DNA of 5,317 nt from Cryomorphaceae bacterium. Its GTDB lineage: Bacteria; Bacteroidota; Bacteroidia; Flavobacteriales_G; Salibacteraceae. The notes beneath the pieces are model-generated. The model was not told where the DNA came from and ran no database searches. It worked only from the letters and a program-made list of their open reading frames with translations. Position numbers and translations under genes: made by a program. The stretch lies in assembly GCA_003564735.1 (NCBI GenBank), contig PXEK01000384.1:1-5317 (forward strand). Direction: 5' to 3'. This document shows, in pieces, positions 1 to 5,317 of the stretch (the first letter of the stretch is position 1; every line of letters begins with the position of its first letter).

Positions 1-531
1 GATATCAATGACCCATCAACCGTATTGTTGGGTACTGACTTCGGCATATGGTCAACGCGTGACGTAAATGCAGCAAATGTGGTTTGGGAGCAAGAAAATG
101 AAAAAATTGGACGCGTGCCTGTTTTCAGACTATTGCAACAAACGTTACCGCCTTCTGAAGCGAGTAACTCAGGTGAAATTTATGCCGGAACTCACGGCTT
201 GGGAATTTGGAAAACCGGAAGTTTGGTAAGTAGCGTTCCTGAGTTTGCAGAGTTCACGAAGCCCGAAAATATGGATTTAAAAGTATATCCAAATCCGGTT
301 TCTTATGAGGCTACCATTGAATTCAACGCAGTGGGAGAGGATCAAAAGCCCGTTACCGTAAACATTTACGACCTCAACGGGCAAGTAGTGAGAACCTCCC
401 AAAACAACAGAAAAGATGCGGGAAAGAATATTTTGAGATTCAATGCATCTGACTTACCTAACGGTAATTACATAGCAACAGTATCATCAGGTAACAAATA
501 CAGCACCACACGCTTTGTAGTGATGCGATAA
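1..531 (+). CDS. T9SS type A sorting domain-containing secreted protein, C-terminal fragment (5' end outside window)
   Basis: The frame is open from the first base, so this is the last 176 residues of a longer protein; the TTG codons near base 25 are internal, not a start. Residues about 11-72 contain two short motifs, GTDFGIWS (11-18) and GTHGLGIWKT (63-72), that resemble blade-closing strands of sialidase/sortilin-type beta-propellers (BNR/VPS10-like), as found in secreted Bacteroidota proteins. From about residue 92 comes a typical type IX secretion sorting domain: KVYPNP (94-99), then an IYDLNGQVV strand, a LPNGNY turn and a final FVVMR. In this family the domain directs an exported protein through the outer-membrane T9SS, where it is normally cleaved off and the cargo is released or attached to the surface. 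The sorting domain is clear; the propeller is inference and the cargo's activity cannot be read from this fragment. A hairpin terminator lies just downstream. Confidence 0.9.
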   Translation, partial: DINDPSTVLLGTDFGIWSTRDVNAANVVWEQENEKIGRVPVFRLLQQTLPPSEASNSGEIYAGTHGLGIWKTGSLVSSVPEFAEFTKPENMDLKVYPNPVSYEATIEFNAVGEDQKPVTVNIYDLNGQVVRTSQNNRKDAGKNILRFNASDLPNGNYIATVSSGNKYSTTRFVVMR

Positions 532-552
532 GTTGCCCTAAACATTACATGT

Positions 553-590
553 AAAAAGGCTTTCGGAATTCTCGAGAGCCTTTTTGCTTT
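553..590 (+). terminator. Intrinsic terminator after the T9SS cargo gene
   Basis: Bases 553-565 and 573-585 form a 13-bp inverted repeat (core AAAAAGGCT / GAGCCTTTTT) with one G-U pair and a 7-base loop, followed by the T-rich tract TTTTTGCTTT. It begins 21 bases after the stop codon of the secreted-protein gene. The A-run on the 5' side would also give a U-run to transcripts from the other strand, though no minus-strand gene is visible here. A further short outer repeat, CATGTA (548-553) with TACATG (590-595), could extend the structure across a small bulge. The end of the T-tract is only 18 bases from the gap start codon. Confidence 0.85.
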
Positions 591-608
591 ACATGAAATT
601 AACACATT

Positions 609-1595
609 ATGAGAGTAGCCATAAACGGTTTTGGAAGAATAGGCCGAATGTTGACCCGAGAGTTAATCGACAGAAATAATGCCGAATTAGTAGCCATCAA
701 CGACCTTTCAAATGCTTCAACACTACTTCACCTGTACAAATACGATAGTATCCACGGATCCCGTAAAGAGGGTTCGGCTCTGACCAAAAAAGGGTTTCAA
801 TTGAACGGTAAAGAAATTGCGGTATTCAGTGAACAAAACCCCGAAAACTTGCCTTGGGAAGAGTTGGACGTCGATATTGTGGTGGAATCAACCGGGAAGT
901 TCCGCACACGCGAGGGTGCAGAAAAACATCTTGCGGCGGGAGCCAAAAAAGTGATTCTGTCGGCCCCACCGAAATCAGATGATATCAAAAGTGTTTGTTT
1001 GGGCATTAATGAGGATATTTTAGACGGAACAGAAGACGTTATCAGTAATGCCTCATGTACAACAAACTCAGCCGCTCCGCTGGTAAAGGTTATGCGCACC
1101 CTCACCACCATTGAAGCCGCTTATATCACTACAATTCATTCTTACACAGGTGACCAACGCTTGCACGATACTCCGCACAGTGATTTGCGAAGAGCCAGGG
1201 CGGGTGCTGTAAGTATTGTCCCAACCACCACAGGCGCAGCCAAGGCCATTACAAAAATCTTCCCGGACTTGGGCGATGTTATGGGCGGCTGCGGTATTCG
1301 CGTACCCGTTCCCGACGGGTCACTCACCGATATGACATTCATTGTTAAAGATAGTCTTTCTATAGACGAAATCAACAAAGCTTTCAAGCTTGCCGCCGAA
1401 AATGAGTTGAAAGGCATTTTAGAATATACTGAAGACCCCATCGTATCAGTTGACATTCAAGGAAACAAACACTCGTGTATTTTTGATTCTCTACTCACAT
1501 CCTCCATAGGCAATATGGTTAAAATTATGGGGTGGTATGATAATGAAATTGGTTACGCTGCCCGATTAGCGGACTTAATTGAGCGTTTGAAATAG
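609..1595 (+). CDS. gap: Type I glyceraldehyde-3-phosphate dehydrogenase
   Basis: A complete cytosolic glycolytic/gluconeogenic enzyme of 328 residues, slightly short for a family of about 330-340. It oxidatively phosphorylates glyceraldehyde 3-phosphate to 1,3-bisphosphoglycerate with a nicotinamide cofactor. Visible landmarks are the N-terminal Rossmann motif NGFGRIGR (6-13); the active-site SNASCTTN with catalytic Cys150; His177 in HSYTGDQ; the phosphate-binding PTTTGAAKA (205-213) and RVPVP (Arg231); and the C-terminal WYDNEIGY with Asn312 near the nicotinamide. Asp32 after the second strand and Pro189 in DTPH match positions linked to NAD preference in the Bacillus enzyme, so NAD use is inferred. 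The second cysteine of the usual CTTNC is Ser154 here. The ATG at 609 gives the canonical MRVAINGFGRIGR start. No Shine-Dalgarno motif precedes it, as expected in Bacteroidota. It lies directly behind a terminator, and I see no promoter of its own. Bacteroidota often carry more than one gap gene, so this need not be the only copy. Confidence 0.97.
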   Translation: MRVAINGFGRIGRMLTRELIDRNNAELVAINDLSNASTLLHLYKYDSIHGSRKEGSALTKKGFQLNGKEIAVFSEQNPENLPWEELDVDIVVESTGKFRTREGAEKHLAAGAKKVILSAPPKSDDIKSVCLGINEDILDGTEDVISNASCTTNSAAPLVKVMRTLTTIEAAYITTIHSYTGDQRLHDTPHSDLRRARAGAVSIVPTTTGAAKAITKIFPDLGDVMGGCGIRVPVPDGSLTDMTFIVKDSLSIDEINKAFKLAAENELKGILEYTEDPIVSVDIQGNKHSCIFDSLLTSSIGNMVKIMGWYDNEIGYAARLADLIERLK

Positions 1596-1747
1596 CATTA
1601 AGAAAGTTACAACCTAATCCCGAGAGGATGTTTAGCCCGAATCTTTAACCTAACACTCTCACTACATTCGTAATACACCAAATGGACCTTACAGAGTTGC
1701 GCGTTATCCCCGGTAGTTTGAAGTTTCCGGAGTTCGGTTAATTCAAG

Positions 1748-1755
1748 TACTTTTG
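1748..1755 (+). promoter_or_regulatory. Candidate purA promoter (-7 element TACTTTTG)
   Basis: TACTTTTG fits the Bacteroidota primary sigma factor -7 consensus TAnnTTTG exactly. Transcription would begin near 1760, giving a leader of about 40 bases before purA. The upstream -33 element is poor: only TTTC at 1724-1727 is at a plausible distance (20 bases), and a better TTTG at 1717-1720 is too far at 27 bases. The rest of the 206-base spacer (1596-1801) shows no RNA gene and no convincing terminator for gap, so some read-through from gap into purA is possible. Confidence 0.5.
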
Positions 1756-1762
1756 CAGTTCA

Positions 1763-1788
1763 TTTTTTAAGAGGTTTACCCTCAAAAA
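1763..1788 (+). other. Possible hairpin at the 5' end of the purA leader
   Basis: GAGG (1771-1774) pairs with CCTC (1780-1783) around a 5-base loop. Across a 2-base AA bulge the stem can extend by pairing a T-run (1764-1768) with an A-run (1784-1788). If transcription starts near 1760, this sits at the very 5' end of the message and ends 13 bases before the purA ATG. It is small and AU-rich, so it may be chance; it could also act as a stabilising 5' hairpin. It does not match a riboswitch I recognise. Confidence 0.25.
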
Positions 1789-1801
1789 TACAAAACCGAT
1801 T

Positions 1802-3070
1802 ATGAAAACCGATATATTGCTAGGCCTGCAATGGGGCGATGAAGGAAAAGGGAAAATTGTTGATGTTTTAACACCTCAATACGACATCATAGCTCGATTC
1901 CAAGGCGGGCCAAATGCGGGTCATACGCTGGAATTCAACGAGATCAAACACGTGTTACACACAATCCCTTCAGGTATTTTCAGACCTGAGGCCGTCAATG
2001 TGATAGGCAACGGTGTGGTAATTGATCCCGTGACATTGGCAAAAGAACTTGACGCCCTACAAGAACACGATGTGGACATTTCAAAATCGCTTCGTGTTTC
2101 AAAAAAAGCTCACATTATTTTACCCACTCACCGTTTATTGGATGCAGCTTCTGAAAAAGCTAAGGGCTCCTCAAAAATAGGCTCAACTCTTAAAGGCATA
2201 GGTCCGACTTACATGGACAAAACCGGCCGTAACGGACTAAGAGTGGGGGACCTCATCGAAGAAGATTTCGACAAAAGATACGGAGCGCTCAAAAACAAAC
2301 ACTTGCAGCTATTGAGTAATTTCAATTACCCTACAGATGACTTAGCTGCCATGGAGGCCGTATTTTTTGAATCTGTTGAATCACTCAAACAACTCCCGTT
2401 TATAGACAGTGAACACTTTTTGAATGAAGCACTCAAAAAGGATAAAAAAATACTCGCCGAAGGTGCACAAGGTTCTTTACTCGATATTGACTTTGGTTCA
2501 TACCCTTTTGTTACCTCATCAAATACGGTATCGGCCGGTGCTTGTATCGGCTTGGGGCTAGCTCCCAACAGCATAGGTGAGGTTTACGGAATTTTCAAAG
2601 CGTATTGTACGCGAGTAGGCAGCGGGCCGTTCCCCTCAGAGTTATTTGACGAAGACGGTCAAAAATTGGCCACCAAGGGACACGAGTTCGGTGCAACCAC
2701 CGGCAGACCACGCCGATGCGGATGGTTGGATTTACCGGCCTTAAAATATGCCGCCATGCTAAACGGGGTAACTCAACTGATAATGACAAAAGCCGATGTA
2801 TTGAGCGCTTTCAAAACCATTAAGGTATGCACCCACTACATTTACAAAAATGAGAAAATAGACTACTTCCCCTACGATGTAACCAACGACAATGTGGAGC
2901 CCGTTTGGCGTGAGTTTAAAGGTTGGGACGAAGATCTAACCGGTGTAAAAGATGTGAGCGAGCTTCCCGGCACTCTTATTGAGTACATAGAGTTTTTAGA
3001 AAAAGAGCTTGAGGTGCCCATTAAAATTGTTTCCGTAGGGCCCAAGCGCGACCAAACTTTGATGAGATGA
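1802..3070 (+). CDS. purA: Adenylosuccinate synthase
   Basis: A complete 422-residue enzyme, close to the usual 420-435. It joins IMP and aspartate, driven by GTP hydrolysis, to form adenylosuccinate, the first committed step from IMP to AMP; it acts in the cytosol as a dimer. The phosphate loop WGDEGKGK (11-18) carries catalytic Asp13, and GPNAGHT (36-42) carries catalytic His41, both at the same numbers as in the Escherichia coli enzyme. Other hallmarks are IGNGVVIDP (68-76), KGIGPTY (131-137), EGAQGSLLDID (220-230), SSNTVSAG, the aspartate-loop GATTGRPRR (297-305), the guanine-contacting TKAD (329-332) and the C-terminal SVGP (411-414). No key residue is missing. The ATG at 1802 puts the phosphate loop at its expected distance from the N-terminus. 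A candidate promoter lies about 46 bases upstream. The stop TGA overlaps the start of the OstA-like gene, so the two form an operon. Confidence 0.98.
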   Translation: MKTDILLGLQWGDEGKGKIVDVLTPQYDIIARFQGGPNAGHTLEFNEIKHVLHTIPSGIFRPEAVNVIGNGVVIDPVTLAKELDALQEHDVDISKSLRVSKKAHIILPTHRLLDAASEKAKGSSKIGSTLKGIGPTYMDKTGRNGLRVGDLIEEDFDKRYGALKNKHLQLLSNFNYPTDDLAAMEAVFFESVESLKQLPFIDSEHFLNEALKKDKKILAEGAQGSLLDIDFGSYPFVTSSNTVSAGACIGLGLAPNSIGEVYGIFKAYCTRVGSGPFPSELFDEDGQKLATKGHEFGATTGRPRRCGWLDLPALKYAAMLNGVTQLIMTKADVLSAFKTIKVCTHYIYKNEKIDYFPYDVTNDNVEPVWREFKGWDEDLTGVKDVSELPGTLIEYIEFLEKELEVPIKIVSVGPKRDQTLMR

Positions 3071-4818
3071 CCATAACTCCCGCAACAAAATTCGTTCTAC
3101 ACTTTATCTCAAGTGTTTTGACTTTTATTTTGTTAGCTCAGGGAGTATTCGCCCAGCAAAAGACGAAAATCAAAATGATTTATGCCGAAACCGGCATATT
3201 TGATGAATCACTGGGTGAAAATACACGAAAACTCATAGGTAATGTGCAATTCAAGCACAAAGGCAGCACCATGTTTTGCGACAGTGCCTACCTTTTTGGC
3301 AACTCGAACAGTCTAAAAGCATACGGCAATGTGCGTATCATTAAAGGTGATTCAATAACTATTACAGGCGACTCTCTCGATTACAACGGCAATACCGAGT
3401 TTGCCAAACTTAGGGGTGACGTCGAACTAAAAGACGGTAATCAAATTCTGAACACAAATTACCTCGATTACGATTTGGCCGGAAATTATGCCTATTACGT
3501 CGGAGGTGGGGTTCTGACTAATACCCAAGACAGCTCTATACTCATTAGTGACATCGGTTATTTTTATGAAGATGACGAGGTTTTTCACTTTAAAGATAAT
3601 GTAGAACTCACTCATCCTGATTATTACATCGTTTCAGATACCATGCACTACATGCAACAAACTGACGTAGTGTATTTTTTCGGCCCCACATGTATTACGT
3701 TTGATTCGGCAGAAATTTATTGCGAACGTGGTTTTTACGACCAAATCAACGACCGCTCTCAATTTGTAAAACACGTACGTATTGAGGAGAAGGAACGAAT
3801 CATTGAAGGCGATAGTGTAATTTATGATCAAAAGTTGGGGATAGGTGAGGTATTTTGCAACTCGGTGATTACCGACACTATAAATATGGTCATTATTGAG
3901 AGCGACTATGCCTACCTCAATGAAAACGACAGTATATCCATTGCTACCGGATACCTCACCATGAAGCAAATTTTTGAAACCGATACGTTATTCCTCCATA
4001 GCGATTCGCTGATTACCGAATACGATAGTACACGACAACATCGCATTTTACGGGGGTACCGCAAGGCAAAGTTTTTTAAAAAAGATATGCAGGGTAAATG
4101 CGACTCCCTGTTATATCACACAGGAGACTCAAATATCGTTATGTATCACGACCCGGTACTTTGGACAGACTCCACCCAAATGACGGGCGATTTGATAAAA
4201 ATCAGAACTTACGACGGGAAAATAGAGAAATTATACATATTCGAAAAGTCATTCATTATCACAGAGGTTCACCAAGAAAACCGATGGTATAATCAAATTA
4301 AAGGCCGAGACTTAGAAGCCTTTTTTGAAAACAATGAAATTTATAAAATCGATATTGAAGGAAACGGCCAAACGATATATTACACTGAGGAGGACGACGG
4401 TAGCATTACGGGCATGAACCGACTCAACTGTAGTAATATGACGATATTTATGGACAGTGGCCAAATAGATAATATTCGGTTTTATATAAAACCGGATGCT
4501 GTTCTATACCCGATAAAAGATCTCACCGAGGAGCTCATTTTTTACGACGGTTTCAAATGGAGGGAAAGCGAAAGACCGAAAACACGATACGGTATTTATT
4601 TTTGGGAACCAATGACCGAGGGTAAAGGAATTTTACCTGCGCCTGTCACAGAAGAGGATGAAGAAAATGATGAAGGGACAGAAGCCAACGCCGAGGGCGT
4701 AAAACAGGGAAACAAAAGCGATGAAAGCTCAAGTAAAAGCGAAGATGTTGAGGGTGAAAAAGATAATCCTCAAGTTGAAGACGCAACCGATACAGAACCG
4801 GAGGAAGACAATCAATAA
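3067..4818 (+). CDS. OstA/LptA-like exported protein with acidic C-terminal tail
   Basis: A 583-residue protein starting at an ATG that overlaps the purA stop (ATGA), which suggests translational coupling. Residues 1-29 are a signal peptide: a hydrophobic stretch at about 9-28 and a likely cleavage VFA|QQ, the QQ start being common in Bacteroidota exported proteins. From about 37 onward there are repeated beta-strand units of the OstA/LptA type, with recurring G-N/D-V strands (58-60, 87-89, 117-119), SLDYNGN (103-109), and DYDLAGNYAYYVGGG (134-148). In Proteobacteria, LptA-fold proteins form the periplasmic bridge that carries lipopolysaccharide to the outer membrane, and LptD combines this fold with a barrel. 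No barrel region or aromatic C-terminal strand is evident here, so this is more LptA-like than LptD-like. The middle (about 290-520) continues to look beta-rich but is less recognisable. Residues 528-583 are low-complexity and strongly acidic (23 Asp/Glu in 56). A role in LPS transport is inferred from the fold; the exact partner is unknown. Confidence 0.85.
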   Translation: MTITPATKFVLHFISSVLTFILLAQGVFAQQKTKIKMIYAETGIFDESLGENTRKLIGNVQFKHKGSTMFCDSAYLFGNSNSLKAYGNVRIIKGDSITITGDSLDYNGNTEFAKLRGDVELKDGNQILNTNYLDYDLAGNYAYYVGGGVLTNTQDSSILISDIGYFYEDDEVFHFKDNVELTHPDYYIVSDTMHYMQQTDVVYFFGPTCITFDSAEIYCERGFYDQINDRSQFVKHVRIEEKERIIEGDSVIYDQKLGIGEVFCNSVITDTINMVIIESDYAYLNENDSISIATGYLTMKQIFETDTLFLHSDSLITEYDSTRQHRILRGYRKAKFFKKDMQGKCDSLLYHTGDSNIVMYHDPVLWTDSTQMTGDLIKIRTYDGKIEKLYIFEKSFIITEVHQENRWYNQIKGRDLEAFFENNEIYKIDIEGNGQTIYYTEEDDGSITGMNRLNCSNMTIFMDSGQIDNIRFYIKPDAVLYPIKDLTEELIFYDGFKWRESERPKTRYGIYFWEPMTEGKGILPAPVTEEDEENDEGTEANAEGVKQGNKSDESSSKSEDVEGEKDNPQVEDATDTEPEEDNQ

Positions 4819-4834
4819 TTGTGGGCGTAATCTC

Positions 4835-4854
4835 TATTTCTAGCGAAAGAAATA
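4835..4854. repeat. Short inverted repeat in the convergent spacer
   Basis: TATTTCT (4835-4841) and AGAAATA (4848-4854) are perfect 7-base inverted arms around a 6-base loop; an alternative TTTC/GAAA pairing overlaps it. It lies in the 55-base gap between the convergent OstA-like and response-regulator genes, where a shared terminator would be expected. It has almost no GC pairs in the stem and no clear T-tract on either strand, so it is at best a weak terminator. Confidence 0.3.
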
Positions 4855-4873
4855 AATAAGACCCGGTCCTGAG

Positions 4874-5317
4874 CTATTTCGCAGTCAACTTAAATCCCGT
4901 TCCGTGAATTGTTTCGAGCTGAACATTGGGGTCTTCACTTAAAAACTTACGCAACTTCGCAATAAAAACATCCATACTCCTACCCAAAAAATAATCGTTT
5001 TTACCCCAAACTACGCGAAGCGCTTGGTCTCTGGTTACCACATTACCCTTTTCTAAACAAAACAACTTGAGCAGTTCAGCTTGTTTTTTAGTCAGACTCA
5101 CCTTGCCTGAGGGGGTTTTCAAAAACTTTTCATTACTATCAAAAGTCAACTTTCCCAACTTAAAAACATGAGAAGTGTCGGGGTGTTTCACGCGATCAAT
5201 CGTATGGAGCAGGTTATTGATTCTCAATACCAGTTCCTCCATGTCAAAAGGCTTTGTGATATAATCCTCAGCCCCTAGCTTCAGCCCTTTAAGTTTATCG
5301 GCTTGACTGTTTTTTGC
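4874..5317 (-). CDS. OmpR/PhoB-family response regulator, C-terminal part (N-terminus outside window)
   Basis: The minus-strand frame is open to the window edge, giving 147 residues of a two-component DNA-binding regulator. The first residues are the end of a receiver domain: GAEDYITKPF (15-24) holds the conserved Lys22-Pro23 pair of the last receiver strand, followed by the final helix (MEELVLRINNLL). The ATG at 5242 therefore encodes an internal methionine (residue 26), not the start. After a linker comes a winged-helix effector domain (about 52-145): SLTKKQAELL, then GRSMDVFIAKLRKFL (112-126) as the recognition helix, and the wing TIHGTGFKL (136-144). This pattern is typical of Bacteroidota regulators of the RprY type. 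The phosphoacceptor aspartate, the promoter and any partner histidine kinase lie beyond the window, so the signal and targets cannot be inferred. It converges on the purA operon and is not part of it. Confidence 0.93.
   Translation of the reverse strand, partial: AKNSQADKLKGLKLGAEDYITKPFDMEELVLRINNLLHTIDRVKHPDTSHVFKLGKLTFDSNEKFLKTPSGKVSLTKKQAELLKLFCLEKGNVVTRDQALRVVWGKNDYFLGRSMDVFIAKLRKFLSEDPNVQLETIHGTGFKLTAK

Noticed and set aside
797..1456. Two antisense open frames of 104 codons each inside gap.
   Set aside because: They lie opposite a fully recognisable enzyme and have no family resemblance or promoter; they are by-products of gap codon use.
1617..1629. ATCC/GGAT hairpin downstream of gap as a terminator.
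   Set aside because: The stem is only 4 bp and no T-tract follows.
1682..1741. A 19-codon open frame (starting MDLTELR) in the gap-purA spacer.
   Set aside because: It ends just before the candidate promoter, so it would not be in the purA leader. It has no ribosome-binding signal or recognisable sequence, and a frame this short is expected by chance.
2326..2789. Antisense open frames inside purA.
   Set aside because: They are contained within conserved purA sequence, with compositionally odd translations that match no known family.
4074..4085. T6-A6 run inside the OstA-like gene as a possible slippery frameshift site.
   Set aside because: The zero frame continues with the same beta-rich character on both sides and no alternative product of interest is opened, so it is just Phe/Lys codons.
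3427..4292. Alternative-frame open stretches on both strands within the OstA-like gene.
   Set aside because: The OstA-like frame is continuous, with a signal peptide and repeat pattern; the others lack any protein-like features.
1..5317. Mobile element, CRISPR array, tRNA/rRNA, toxin-antitoxin or defence system.
   Set aside because: There are no direct-repeat arrays, transposase or integrase motifs, or cloverleaf-like RNA, and every long frame is accounted for by housekeeping, envelope, secretion or regulatory families.

Overview
The window looks like chromosomal DNA from a member of the Bacteroidota, probably a Flavobacteriia-like marine or environmental bacterium. Three things point there: a C-terminal type IX secretion (T9SS) sorting domain, which is confined to that phylum and close relatives; a multi-repeat OstA-like protein of the Bacteroidota type; and gene starts preceded by A-rich sequence without Shine-Dalgarno motifs. 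One candidate promoter also matches the Bacteroidota -7 consensus TAnnTTTG. The DNA is moderately AT-rich and densely coding.

Layout: (1) 1-531 is the 3' end of a large secreted protein, with the last part of a probable beta-propeller followed by a T9SS type A sorting domain. A strong hairpin terminator follows at 553-590. (2) 609-1595 is a complete type I glyceraldehyde-3-phosphate dehydrogenase (gap). (3) 1596-1801 is a 206-base spacer with a candidate purA promoter and a possible hairpin at the 5' end of the purA message. (4) 1802-3070 is a complete adenylosuccinate synthase (purA). (5) 3067-4818 overlaps the purA stop by four bases (ATGA) and encodes an exported OstA/LptA-like protein with a strongly acidic tail. 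(6) 4819-4873 is a short convergent spacer. (7) 4874-5317, on the minus strand, is the C-terminal part of an OmpR/PhoB-family response regulator whose N-terminus lies beyond the window.

Functionally these are mostly housekeeping genes: glycolysis/gluconeogenesis (gap), the committed step from IMP to AMP (purA), and outer-membrane lipopolysaccharide transport or a related envelope task (OstA-like). Only purA and the OstA-like gene form a visible operon, joined by the overlap and probably translationally coupled. The secreted protein and gap are separated by a terminator, and the regulator is transcribed towards the operon from the opposite strand.

I found no mobile element, CRISPR array, RNA gene, phage gene or defence system, and nothing that supports a wholly new system. 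The points most worth a second look are the purA/OstA-like coupling, the acidic tail of the OstA-like protein, and the terminator placed almost against the gap start codon.
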